This document shows positions 9,404-21,099 of a stretch of DNA of 64,000 bases, piece by piece. The stretch is taken from positions 62,001-126,000 of the forward strand of contig JANBPK010000844.1 of the NCBI GenBank assembly GCA_027579435.1. The letters are read 5' to 3'. This DNA comes from Candolleomyces eurysporus. Its lineage: Eukaryota > Basidiomycota > Agaricomycetes > Agaricales > Psathyrellaceae. The notes under the pieces are model-generated. The model searched no databases. It was not told the DNA's origin and saw nothing but the letters and a program-made list of their open reading frames with translations. Within the stretch, counting starts at the first letter, position 1. Each line of letters begins with the position of its first letter. Both the position numbers and the translations under genes were made by a program.

Positions 9404-12400
9404 TTAAAGCATCAGCAGGTCGTAAGGATTCATGCAGTAGTNGGGGGAAACCAAAGTTGCCACGGCAGGTTTCGGTTCTTCTTCTTCTCCGGCTGCTGGT
9501 ATCGAGCTGCCGGAGGGGACAGGCTCAGCAGGCGGATCCCTTTCCTCTCCGGCATCCTTCGCCTCTACAGTATCTTCATCTGGTACCGGAAGGTCTTTCT
9601 CTACCCGTTTCTTCTCCTCCGCGTTCTTCGGAGGCACCTCGGGAGGCGCCACCACGGTCTCCTCGCCTTTCTTCTCTTTCTTCTTCTTGGATCGCAATCC
9701 GAAACTCAGTCGTCGACGTCTCCTTTCCTCTCCGCCAGACGCATCTCCAGACTTGGTGTCCTTGCGGTCTTCCTCCTCATGCACATGCTCTCCGTCCTTC
9801 GGTGATAAAATCTTCTCTGGGAGCTTTTGCTTTAGGAATCCGGTGACGCGGGAGGCCAATGCCGGAGGGGACTTGGCTACATTTTGCTTGTGCTCATCGG
9901 CCCTGCTCTCCCCGGATTTACTGGGGACGACGGGTTTCTTCACATCTTCCGGGCTCTCTGAACCGCCTTCAACCGCCTCGACTGACGAGTTCTTGCGGCC
10001 GTCCGAGGACGTCGACTCGGCGGCCAGTCCTGTAGCCTCCTCAGCTAGTTTCGCCTCCGGTGTTGCAACAGGCCCCTCGGTATCTTCTCTGGACACAACC
10101 ACAAACGAGTCCTTCTCGGCCTCCTCAGACTTGGCAGCTGACGGGTCCTCTTTGCCCTGACCGAAGATACCATCGACCACCTTCCTCGAGAGCCTCCTGC
10201 CCAGACTTCCCGATCCGGCGCCATCATCCCTGGACCTACGACCTTCTGCAGGCTTCTCAGCTTCAGAGTACGAGGACGGAGGGTTAACAACGTCCTCCAA
10301 CTTTGGGCGTGGTTTCATCAGGCCACTCGCTCGTATGGACAGCTGACGTCCCACGTCGGCCGCTGCTTCCTTGGCTCTGGTAGATCGAGAAGGCTTCGAC
10401 GGCAATGGTTTCTCGGCTCTGGCTTCAGCATGGGGTTCGGGTGGTGGCGTACTGGTTGATGCTTCAGGTTGAGTCGTCGCTGCTTCAGCAGCGTCTTTCG
10501 TTGGTTCCTCCTCCTGCTTGACTTCAGCCTCCGTTTTGACGTCAGCCTCCTGCTTGGTCTCAGCCTCTTCCTCGACGTCAGCCTCCTCCTTGACCTCAGC
10601 CTCCTTGCCTTCAGCCTCCTCCTTGACCTTTTGCTCTGGCACAGCTACCTGCTCTTCGTTCGCAGCAACAGCAACGGGTTTCTCAACTTGATCATCCTCC
10701 GCCTTGCCTCCCTCCACCACTCCATCGTCCCGAGCTCTCTCCGCGTCTTTCGTTGGGAGCGGAGGAGGAGCAGGCGCCGCCTTCTCGCCCTCCTTCGGAC
10801 TAGACCTCGACTTGAAAAGATCCCCAACGCGAGCAGAAAGGCGCTTTCCAATCTTCGCTTTCGAGCCTTTGAAAGCACCAGGTGGCGGAGCGGACGAGGA
10901 CGCGGGCGCCTCCTTGGCGGCTTCAGGAGGAGCGGCGCTCACCTCGTCCTTGGGCGGGAGGACGGGGGGATCCTCGACTGGCTTGGCCTCGCCCTCGACT
11001 TCGCCCGTGGCTACTTCCGCCTCCTCGGCCGCACCTCCCTTTGCAGTCGCACCCTCTTCCACGGTCGCAGCCTTGTCTTCGTCTTTGTTCTTATCCTCTG
11101 GTGCAGCAGCCTGCTGTTCTTCGGCCGCGGGGACTGGCTTTTCAGCTTGGTCATCCTCTGCCTTGGCAGCTTCCACCACTCCGTCGTCTTGAGCTTTCTC
11201 CGCATCTTTCGTCGGGAGCGGAGGAGGTGCAGCTTCCGCCGCCTTCTCGCCCTCCTTGGTATCCTTTGGAGCGGATTTCTTGAAAAGATCGCCAACGCGA
11301 GCAGAAAGACGCTTTCCAATCTTCGGTTTCGAGCCCTTGAAAGCACCAGGTGGCGGAGCGGACGAGGACGCGGGCGCCTCCTTGGCGGCTTCGTGAGGAG
11401 CGGCGGTCACCTCGTCCTTGGGCNGGGAGGACGGGGGGGATCCTCAACTGGCTTGGCCTCGCCCTCGACTTCGACTGTGGCTTCCACCTCCTCGGCCGCA
11501 CCTTCCTTCGCAGTCGGGACCTCTTCCACGGTCGCAGCCTTGTCTTCCTCTTTGTCCTTATCCTCTGTTGCAGGCTGCTGTTCTCCGGTCGCAGGGACAG
11601 GCTTTTCAGCTTGGTCATCCTCTGCCTTGGCAGCTTCCACCACTCCGTCGTCTTGAGCTTTCTCCGCATCTTTCGTCGGGAGCGGAGGAGGTGCAGCTTC
11701 CGCCGCCTTCTCGCCCTCCTTGGTATCCTTTGGCGCGGATTTCTTGAAAAGATCGCCAACGCGAGCAGAAAGACGCCTTCCAATCTTCGTTTTCGAACCC
11801 TTGAAAGCAGTGGGTGGCGGAGCCGACGACGAGGAGGGTGCCTCCTTGGCGGTTTCAGGAGCAGCGTCCTTGGGCGGGAGAACGGGGGCATCCTCCACTG
11901 GCTTGACCCCGCCCTCGACTGTGGTTGTACCCTCCTCAGCTGCACCTTCCTTCAAAATCGGGACCTCTTCTCCGGTTTCGGCCTTTGCTTCACCTTCGTC
12001 CTTCTCAGCCTTGTCTTCGACGGCTGCATCCTTCGAGCCCTCCTCCGCCTTGCTTGGAACCTCGACTTCCTCTCCCTTCTTCTCACCCTCGACAGCCTTG
12101 CCTTCGCCCTTCTTGAACGCCGCCCCAACACGGTTGGACAGCTGGCGACTCAGCTTCCCGACCTTGGCAAACGACGCAGCAGCAGATGAAGGCGGTGGGG
12201 AAGGTAGCGACTTGTCGGTGGAGTACCGCGTACTGGCTGGCTCGACCTTCAGTTCGGGATCCTTCGCTTCCGCTTCAGCGACAGCGGCTTCGGGCGACTT
12301 TCCATCTTTCTCCTCCGCCTCAGCCTTGGGCTCTTCTGCAGCTGCTCCTTCGGACTCCGCTGGAGCAGGTTCCTTGGTTTCGGTCTCAGTCTCCGGGGCT

Positions 12401-14570
12401 TTGGATTCCTTATCCTCGACAGGTACGGTCGCGTCCTTGGGGTCAACAGGCGCAGTGGACAGCTCTCCTTCGACAGGTTTAGACTCCTCTTTGGACGCTT
12501 CGCCCGTCGTGGTGGTGGTAGTGGGATCGCCCTTCGTTGCTGGAGCAGCTGAGGTCTCCGAAGTGGAGGCAAACAGCCCAGAGAGTCTACGACTCAATCC
12601 ACCGATCGAAAAGGCAGACGGAGGAGGAGTGGGCAGAGACTTCTCAGCAACTGGTTTGGTGGTATCTTTAGAAGTCGAAGAAGGGCCTTCGGGAACTTTG
12701 GCGTCAGAGGACGAAGATTCGACGGGAACTTCAGGTGCGACGACGGCGGACGTCGACTCGGCACCTTCAGCTGAGGGGACGGCTGGCTTGTTCTCCTCCG
12801 ATACAGGTTCACCCTGGGGTTTGTCTTTAGCCTCCTGCTCTTCTCCTTCCGCTGGCTTCGCAGTTTGCTCTACCGCACCAGCTGCGTCCTCGGGTGTCTT
12901 GGCCTCGTCCTTGACCTCGCCCTCCCCAGCTACTGGCTTGGCTTCCCCATGTTCTCCCTTGGTCTTCGCCCTGGCTTTCGCAATCGCGCCCTGCGCACGA
13001 GTCGAAATCTTCCGGACGAGCCCCGCAGCTCGGTCCCGGCCAGACTGATGAGACGCGCTCGATGCTTCAGGGGAAGTGGAAGTGGGAGTGGGAGGAAGAG
13101 GAGCGACTTTGCCCTCCTCGGCAGTCTGTTCGCCACCGTCCTTGTCTGCCGGGGTGGGACCCTCCGCTGAAGGCGAAGCCGGGCCCTCGGGTTTCGGTTT
13201 GAAGAGATCGCTGGCTCGAGTCGACAATCGGCGGGCAATCTGGCCTGCAGCTTTGAAAGACGAAGGTGGAGCCNTTTTCCTTGGTAGTACCGGAGGGTGA
13301 GGCTGCAGATTCTTCGTCCGTCGGAGGTGGGGGTAAGGGTAAGGTCTTCTCTGCAGCTCCTTCGCTGGTCGCCTCAGCTGTAGTAGCGGGAGCGGGTTCG
13401 GCCTGGGACTCGGTGCCAGTCGCTTTGGGTTCCTCGTTCGATGGGGAGGCGAGTTGTTGGGCTACGAGACTTGCTTTAGAAACAGGTGGTGGCGCTTCGG
13501 CGTCGGCTTTGGTCTTGGATTGGAACACGTTCCCGAGGCCACGAGCTGATAGACGACGAGCTAGCTTGGTAGCCTTTGCCGTGACGGATGTTGTCGAAGC
13601 TGGCTTGGTAGCCGCGGACGCAGGTTCCTGGGGCTTTGACTCCTCGGCAGGTTTCGCTTCACCCTTCTGTTCTTCAGAAACAGGATCTTCGGTTGGCTTG
13701 GGTGCCTCCTGGGTATCGTCTCCTGTCTGTTCGCCAGACTTGGGCGGCAAGGCCGGCGGCTCCCCTTCCTGCTCCGTCGCAGCCTCCTCCGCAGCCTTCT
13801 CCTTGCGGTCTACGTCCAAACTCTTCTTCTCGCTAGGCTCGCCAGCAGCCTTTGGCTTTCGATTGACGATGTTCCCGACTCTGTCGAGCAAACGGCGACC
13901 AGAGCTTTCGCTTGGACCGGCGTCTTCCTTGCCCTCACCCCGAGATTTGGGCAACGCGTTGAGGAGTTTCGATACTTTGCCCGAGAGGCGACGGGTGCGG
14001 GAGGGTATAGGCTCGGGGAGGGGCTTCTCTTCCTTATCTGTGGCTTTAGTTGGGAACGTGGTCGTTGGCTCGGGTTTCGACTCGGTCGTCTCCGAAGGTG
14101 GCTTCGTAGGCTGAATACAATCGAACGATGTTAGCATGGCGATAACGCAGATCAGGGGGCTTCAGACGTACCTCCTCAACACCGACATTCTCAGCCTCTG
14201 CTCGCTTTTCCTCTGCGACTGCAGCAGTTCCGGTCATCTCTTCGTGAGCGGGGTGTTCTTCGTTCGGAGTTGTGGGACCTTCAGGGGTGCGTGAACGAAA
14301 TGAAGCGTATCGTCGATATAGTGGGACTTCAAGATCTGGTAGTTCCGTCAGTCAAGCAGTGGGCTTTGAATAGACCACTTGAGTGTACACACCTTTCTTT
14401 ACAGTTTGCTCGGGTTCAGGACTAGCCTGGCTATCTGCTTCCTCTTTCTTCGTCTTTGGCTTGAGAAGCAAGGATACGCGATTGGAAAGACGAAGATTAG
14501 AGAGTGTCGAGCGAGGTGTTGCTGGAGGAGTATGTCCGCTCTCGTTGGCTGGGGCGACAATAGACGCCAT
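9404..14570 (-). CDS. Giant disordered acidic protein with repeated R-R-L-S motifs and P-x-L-P-x-K motifs
   Basis: Exons 14570-14393, 14335-14172 and 14110-9404 join in phase and give about 1,680 aa. Single Ns at 13274, 11424 and 9442 each shift the frame, but coding character continues across all three, so one gene is inferred; the exact C-terminus is uncertain. The protein is almost entirely A/E/K/P/S/T. Embedded are about fifteen basic amphipathic segments of the form IGKRLSARVGDLFK, for example RTRRLSGKVSKLL, ATKLARRLSARGLGNVF, IARRLSTRASDLFKP, KLSRQLSNRVGAAFKK and SLGRRLSRKVVDGIF. Between them recur proline motifs such as PPPLPTKDAE, PPVLPPKDE and PPALPPKSGE. R-R-x-S is the PKA consensus, and P-x-L-P-x-K resembles SH3 ligands. 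There is no signal peptide or membrane segment. A scaffold or membrane-edge role is plausible but unproven; I do not recognise the family. Confidence 0.8.
10790..12190 (-). repeat. Three coding tandem units of about 465 bp
   Basis: The block encoding the KIGKRLSARVGDLF core recurs near 10815, 11283 and 11746 (periods of about 468 and 463 bp) with near-identical flanking DNA. Each unit is about 155 codons and holds one basic motif plus one or two P-x-L-P-x-K motifs. The N at 11424 lies inside this array, where a repeat could also have been collapsed or mis-joined. Confidence 0.85.
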
Positions 14571-15039
14571 CGTGAACGTTCAGCGGGCAGCACAAATGAA
14601 AAGGATGAATGAGCGACTGCGGGCACAAAAAGGAAATGAAAGCTGGCGTACGTGATTTGAACGTTTCAAGAAGTCGTATTGAAGCAGTTTAGAGCTGTCG
14701 TGAGTAAAGAAGAGGAAGCATCTGAGAAATGGGCCGGGCTTGGTGAAAGGAGAGCGCCATTCATCGCCATCGGGTTTCAGCTGCTGCATGAGAATATGTC
14801 GGGGTCTGTATGATAATTAGGAAGGAGAGCGGCATGGCAACAGACCGAGAGGAGATCATGAGAATGGAAATATCATCGCAACCGAACTCAGGGGTGTCAC
14901 ATCAATACGCCCTTTCACTGACAAGACAGACACTCTACAGATAATCCTGACATTAGTAGGTACAAAACACACGGAAAGACCGGAGCAACAGACCACACGA
15001 TGACTCGGCTCGGGGACAGAGAGCTCGGCGTAACCAACG
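14571..15039. other. Upstream region of the repeat-protein gene
   Basis: Leader and promoter DNA for the minus-strand gene starting at 14570. It is moderately A/T-rich with no convincing open frame or motif. Confidence 0.4.
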
Positions 15040-15414
15040 TCATACGAGACCAGAGGCCAGCTCTATCCCAGCCTCGCGACAAACTACCTCTAATTCCCAC
15101 CTGCCGGAACTCAGAAGCTTCTTCAATTCACCAAAAGACATCCTCCAAAACCCCGGATTTCCTTGCAACTGATCCATGACAAGCACCGCCAATCTCCCTA
15201 GTCCATGCTTCCTCTTAATAGATCTATTGACGGATTCCTTGAACGTATACAGCGAGTGGAGGTAGCTGACGACAGCGGCGATAGAGAAGGTCGACATCGT
15301 CAACCAAATTCTCATGGACGATTGATGTATAGGAGAAGCTGATAAGCTGGTGACATGTCTTGTTACAGTTCCCGGCCGCCAGATCGCGTTAAAGGTATCA
15401 GAGACCTGGATCAA
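15040..15414 (-). CDS. Possible small membrane-anchored protein (124 aa)
   Basis: The open frame starts MIQVSDTFNAIWRPG and has one hydrophobic stretch (about residues 35-52, IWLTMSTFSIAAVVSYL) followed by a basic segment (RSIKRKHGLGR) and a helical C-terminus. It could be a stand-alone short gene or one exon of a longer one. No family is recognised and there is no independent support beyond length and composition. Confidence 0.3.
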   Translation of the reverse strand: MIQVSDTFNAIWRPGTVTRHVTSLSASPIHQSSMRIWLTMSTFSIAAVVSYLHSLYTFKESVNRSIKRKHGLGRLAVLVMDQLQGNPGFWRMSFGELKKLLSSGRWELEVVCREAGIELASGLV

Positions 15415-15904
15415 GGTTTTCCGTTGGTATCAAGCAACCGAGAAAAAAAAATTGACGGTGAGCGGGGTGTAGAGTCTGCCAAGCTCCCTCGGAATTCGTT
15501 GAAAAGCAGGGGGTAGGGCGGTAGGAATCCGATTACCAGGGTTCTCGAGTTACGAACGCAAGAACCTTAAATTTGTAGCCAGGAGCTTAGCCCAGGTTCA
15601 AATGGCCACGAGAATACACTCACATACATGACGTATTCGTTGAGCATTCAACTACGCTCAGGGCAGGGGATATCCTCCCGCTGATCACCAGAGGGCTCAG
15701 AGTCATTCCCTCCATGCATCATGTCAACGAAAATCAAGAATCTGACGCGAGTGCTATATTCGAGCAGAGAGACTAAATTTATAGAACGACACCGACCTTA
15801 GAGCGTTCACTCCGAATTTTCAGTCAGGATCGACGATTTCATCCTTCTCATGCTGGCTCACACAACAAATCACTTCTTCGACAAGATATGTATGTCCATT
15901 GCAT

Positions 15905-16450
15905 AGTAGAGATTCGACTAAGAGGAGAGGTGGCATGTAGGTCGAGAGACAGAGAGAGAGAGATAGAAAAAGAAGAAAAGTTTAAAGGAGCCAGAGTAGA
16001 CGTATTGGCATACGGTAGTATAATAAAAAAGGGGGAGACGTTCAGAAAACTATTGCGAAACAGAAAACAAAACAAGACAGGGAGGTGCTACAAATGCGAG
16101 ACAGATGACATTACAACTGGATGTGAGAGAGACGGAGAGAGAGAGAAGACGAGAAAGTAGTACTGTGAGGTGCGAGATAGGAAAACTAGTTCGAGATGTG
16201 ATAGACATGGAGAGACAAGATATTAAAAAAGGGGGATGAAACGACCAACAGGGAATATGGCCAACGATATTACGCTGACGGGGGGGAGAAATGGGGTGGG
16301 GGCATGCGAGGGACAGAACAAACCAGAGATGGAACAAAAACAAGCTTGCGACGCAGACAGAAGTAGTAGTGATGAGATAACAGAGAGTAATAAAAAGGAA
16401 ATGCGGGACCTAGATTCTGATACGGATGCAAGAGGAAAATCCTTTTATCC
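15905..16450. repeat. Strongly strand-asymmetric purine-rich tract
   Basis: The plus strand is dominated by A and G over about 550 bp, including GAGAGA runs near 15950 and 16130 and A/G mixtures with G5-G7 blocks near 16030, 16220 and 16280. It lies just downstream of the stop codon of the RNA-binding-protein gene, so the transcript would carry a C/U-rich 3' region. Two Ns (16467, 16476) follow it. Confidence 0.6.
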
Positions 16451-16533
16451 AAGATCGACTTTTGAANCGAAAAATNAAAGATAGTCTTGAGAGAAGTCGT
16501 AAAGAACGTCGAGTTTAAACATAGTCATGAAAT

Positions 16534-19367
16534 TCATGCGTTGGTGGTGAGATGGAATTGACCGGTGTGCGAAGCAGCGTTGCCGGAGAGGTCGAGATTG
16601 GCCAAAGTATGGTTGAGATCGCGCATTGGGTCCATGTCAACCCCGGTGCGTTGAGGAGACGACGTTCGGCCAGAGGACGGCCGGGAGATGGGTGCTTCTG
16701 CACGTCCTGGAACTCGACCCAAAAGAGCAGGAGGATCAGAGCTGTCAGCAAAGCCGTAGTGGGCACTGGAAGGCCTGCTCGACGAAGGCGACAATCTGTT
16801 CCCTGAGGAGAGTCCTTTCGGCGGCGATCCACCACCCCTCATCTCTTGAGACTGAAGAGGGAGGAATCCAGGGGCGTATGCCTTAGAAGGGTGAGGAAGA
16901 CTATCCAGCCTAGACTCTCGACGCTTTCCCTCCGCGATCGACATGTTAGGGTCGGGCGAGAACGGAGAGAAACTCGACAGAGCGCGTTGCACATCAGGAC
17001 GAGGAAGGAAACCGGAGTACGTATCAAACGACGATCCATTGTCTTCCTTCCCAGGCATACCGAACGAGACCCCTCCACTGGCGATCATGGTGGCGTAGTT
17101 CAAGTTAGCATCCGGCTCTCCACCCTCGGGGATGGATGCCATCATCCCATGGTCTGCTTGATAGTTTTGCATCGCGAACTTCTCCAGGAGTTGAATTGCC
17201 TGCTGCTGGGTCATCGATCCGAGCTGGCCAGCGTTTTGACTATTCTGCAGCGTGGCCTGAGCAGCCTGAGCAGCAGCATGTGCAGCTTTATCTGCAAGAA
17301 AAATGTCAGAAAAATCGTCGAGGCCGTATACCCGTGAAACGTACATTGGCTCCTACCCCAGCTCAATCGAATCCTGCTCCCGCCGATAGGGAAACCCTGC
17401 ATCTTCTCGATAGCACGCTCAGCATCAGCCTTGCGCACAAACTGAACGAAACCACAGTGCTTTCCAACTGGAACCTTGACCTAAACATATCCAGTTAGAG
17501 AGCTAATCCAAAACGAAAGATGTCAAACTTACGTAGTGGATCTCGCCGAACGGTGCAAAGAAGGTGCGCAACGTTTCCTCCGAAATCAAGGGGGATAGAC
17601 CGCCAACGAAGACCGTGGTGTTATAGGGATCGGTAGAAGTGAGCTGCTCTCCATTCGGCCCAATGAGGTTACCAAGAATCTGACGAGCTTGAGCCGAGTG
17701 TCGCCAAGGTTCTTCAGACACCTGGAAACGAGGGGCAGGATCGTTTTGCTGAGCTTGAATAGTCTGCCTCAACTGAGCGTCATAGATTGAAGATGCTGCG
17801 GAACTAGGACCCATGATACCGGAATCGCCACCGTACTGCTTCGCGAGCTGTGCGAGGACATTGTGCTCCTCAGACGAAGTCGACGAACCGAAAGCCGAAG
17901 TCATGCTCGAGTTCGAGTTCGAACTGAGCGAGTTGCTCGAATTCGATCCGCCCATCGAGGATCCAGAGGTGGAGACGGTCCCGCCGTTGCTGTTGATAGA
18001 AAGGCTAGAAGGCGTTGCAGCGATGGGCGCTGACACACTCGCAGTCTGGGACGGCATAGGCAGGGCGATGGTGACCTGTTGATTCTGCTGATCGCCCTTG
18101 TAAAGACCGTTGGGGCCATCGGGCTGAGAACCAGGACCCTTGTGTTTAGCGGTGGCAGGCGAGATACGCACTGTGGCTCCAGTTAGCGCGCCATCACAAC
18201 GAAAATGGAAACGCCGTTACTCACTAGGTCGCGAGAGGCAATAGAGGCCGTGCATCTCAATCAAAGCCCTTTGCTGGTCCGCTTCGTCTGTGAATCTGTG
18301 TCACGGCAACAGTCAGCACATGATTTCAAAGCCAACAAGCGAGGGGAAGTACTCACCGGACAAACCCGTATCCTCTAGAGACGCCGGTGACAGGGTCGAG
18401 CATGATCTTGGCGCTCTTGCAACTCGTGAAAGGACGAATAAACTTGGGCTCCCTGTCGTTCCTCAAACCAAGCACCGGGTTACGGAACACAGCGACGAGA
18501 TCAGAGTTGGACGTCTCTGGGGCGAGGTCGCCCACAAAAATGCTGTACTCCTTCTGATACGGCTGATGACCTGGGCTACCGCCCTGATACGCAGGAGACC
18601 CCGCCGGGGCAGGCACAGAACTCGCCCAATTGAGCACAAAAGGGCGGGACGAGTTGGGCATCGTAAGATTGCCCTTTCCAGCTGCATTGATCTGGGCGAG
18701 AACAGCGGCGGCGTGGCCATGTGTAGGGAAAGTGAGGAAGCAGTAGCCGGGGTTGTTGGCGCTTGGCTGGGCCGGCGTGGTGGTCTCGAGACGGCGGGTG
18801 GGGGATCTTGATATTCACAGGGTCCCAGCCCATGATGCTGCAAACCTGACGCGCGTATTCTTCATCCATCCAGGGCTCGAGGTCGCACCACCAGAGCGTG
18901 CAGCGCGAAGTATTCGAATTTGACGCGGGAAGTAAAGGTGTCGCTGGCTGCAGGCTCTGATGCTGCTGATGGGCGTGGCGGGCGAGGTGGTCGCCTTCGT
19001 TGGGCGGGGTGTGATAGATCGCGTTAGGGGAGGGGTGAGAGGAGATAATATTAGAGGGGGAAGCGGGGGGACGGTGGAGGTGATGGGGGTTGTGATTAAA
19101 AGAGGAGAAGGAATTCAGAGGAGCCATTTGAGCGTTTGACGCGTTGTTTCTGTTTGGTCCAGCGGAAAAGCCGATCCCATACTCATCCTGCAGAGAACGT
19201 GGGGCGGATGCCGGATAGATTGTCGAGCTGGCCCGTCGATCTTGTGAAGGATACGAGATCGAGGGCTGCTGGTAGTGGGGGTATCCCCCGAGTGGGTCGC
19301 GACGGCCGTCGCTGCGCGAACGCGACGGAGAGGGGTATTGAAAATCTTGGAGGTCTGGACGGGACAT
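16534..19367 (-). CDS. Csx1/Nam8/Ngr1-type RNA-binding protein with three RRMs
   Basis: Exons 19367-18357, 18295-18225, 18170-17533, 17480-17345 and 17291-16534 join to about 870 aa once one extra base in the G5 run at 18800-18804 is discounted; without that correction RRM1 shifts frame. A disordered S/P/H/Q-rich N-terminus leads into RRM1 (RNP2 LWWCDL, RNP1-like GYCFLTF), RRM2 (RNP2 IFVGDL, RNP1 RGYGFVRF) and, after an S/N-rich linker, RRM3 (RNP2 VFVGGL, RNP1 CGFVQF). The tail has an alanine/glutamine-rich helix and disordered serine stretches. This order is that of S. pombe Csx1 and yeast Nam8/Ngr1, which bind U-rich RNA in mRNA stability control or U1 snRNP-dependent splicing. Which of these roles applies cannot be read from sequence. 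Confidence 0.88.
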
Positions 19368-19829
19368 GGTGGCAAGGGGGAAAAGCGACGGTCAAAATGC
19401 GAGAAAACAAAGGGTAAAACGGCAAATTTGTGCGACAACACGAAACTGGAAGCGGAGAGAATAGCAAGGAATAAATGAATAACTGATTCTGCGAACAACG
19501 ATAGCAATCAGCGAGAAAAAAACAGCAAAACTGGACGGCGATAGCGAAATACGAGCAGAGATGCGGACGGGCAACGACGAGCAGAGAGGAAAGGCTCGAG
19601 AAACAGCCTCACGGTTTGAGGGGAGGGAAGGGGTTTCAAATTTGTTCTGCGGAGCTGGAGTGACCCTTTTATCAGGCGATTCCCGCGCCCCTGACTCGTT
19701 TTCTGTGTTTATCTTCCACCACGAATCTCGGTCCCAAGACTTCATCAAAATCCCGTTTCGACACAAGATGTCCCTTTGGGAACCGTTTTCGCGTCTGTGG
19801 CTAGATTTATCCCGTTATTCACCAGGTTT

Positions 19830-20330
19830 CCTCTGCAAGTCTATTGTTGAATGCCTGACTGGGTTCCCGAAAGTACAACGTCAGAATAGCCAGATCGGTC
19901 GAACAATAGTTTGATGGATATGCAGATCTGATTTCATTGCCGACTGGGATCACGCCAGACGGTTCAGAGGCAGAGAAGCCGATTGTATGACATTGTAGGT
20001 CCTGTGGCTGTGCATTTGCCCAGGCCACCCTGCCTGGGGTTCAGGTTCGCACCGATGGCGGCAATTCCTTGACCAGGACCACATCGATGACTCGAACCAC
20101 GCCTAGAGTCGCAGAGAGATAAGAGAGCTCGAGATATTCTCCATCTCCGACCCAGGTGACTGATACAGGTGTAACAGCCTTCCATCTCGATGCCATGTAA
20201 CCGTTTGGACGAACAATGGGGTTTCTGGTCTCGACAGATCCATTCTTGGATAAGATGGAAACAAGGACAAGTCACTCCGCGCAGAATCAAGAGTACACAT
20301 ATGTATGCACTGGAGCATTCAAGATCTGAC
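19830..20330 (-). pseudogene. Decayed protein-coding remnant, family unknown
   Basis: On the minus strand, protein-like blocks (NGYMASRWKAVTPVSVTW, VAWANAQPQDLQCHTIGFSA) follow one another but in different frames and with a stop between. The pattern suggests a formerly continuous gene broken by indels. I do not recognise the family. Confidence 0.35.
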
Positions 20331-21099
20331 TTCTGCACGTCACGCGAGTGATTCAACCCCCATTGTCCTGTCAAGCAACCTTGGTGCAGATGGACTGCCC
20401 CGTTACATGCGGACCAGCGCTCTTTCGCGAAACCTCGGAGTCCATGTAAGCAGCTCTTTGTTCACGTGTTCCGAGGTTCGTTTGTTGAGAGACGCGTAGC
20501 AATAGCAATTGAACGTGCGAATGCGCGTTTATAGGAACCACACCACAGTGATGGTTGATATCCCCGTTGCGGAAGCATTTTGCCCTCCGACGAACAATGC
20601 AGAAGTGGAGGACTTCCTGTTGTGTCAATATGACCGGAGGGTGCCCAAACTACCTGAATTGCCGCCACAGGATGGGGCTGCACACGTGGGGTATCGGATA
20701 AATGCAGGGAGGGCGCAGAAGCCAGGTGGCTTGAACCAGAGTATACCACTGATAGATCCCAGGAAAAGCCATTGTCTTCATGAGCGACGTAAGTCCGTGA
20801 AGCTGCTTCGGGTTGAGAATTTGGCAGGACAATGTGAGCCGGGAGCTCCATGACGAAGGTAGATAAGCGAAGGCTGTCTTCATTATCATGAACGTCTCGC
20901 CTCCGCCGGTTGGCATCCGCCGATATTATCTCTATATCGGTTCTTCGGCGTACCAACACAACCCCGAAGAGATAATAGACAAGTTTGGCTCTCTGACTCA
21001 AGGCTCGAGCCTACACGATGACCGGATGCCTGGAGAGGTCATTTCATTACGTCAATCATCATGTTGAAGGTTGTCATGGTCCAACGGTCCGGACAGAGT
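20331..21099. other. No supported gene
   Basis: A 179-codon minus-strand frame (20462-21001) and a shorter plus-strand frame overlap here. Neither has a recognisable motif, and the region lies among decayed sequences. Confidence 0.3.

Noticed and set aside
10790..12190. Regular repeats considered as a CRISPR array or satellite
   Set aside because: The units are 465 bp, coding throughout and in a eukaryotic gene. There are no short repeat-spacer units.
10469..13048. Long plus-strand open frames (395 and 442 codons)
   Set aside because: They are antisense to the minus-strand repeat gene, serine/arginine/leucine-rich mirror images of its E/K/A/P codons, with no splice or motif support.
13266..14114. 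282-codon plus-strand frame
   Set aside because: It is also a mirror of the repeat-protein gene. The minus-strand exon joins in phase to two upstream exons, while this frame has no partner.
20462..21001. 179-codon minus-strand frame as a gene
   Set aside because: It has no motif or splice support and lies within a region of decayed sequence; composition gives no reason to prefer it.
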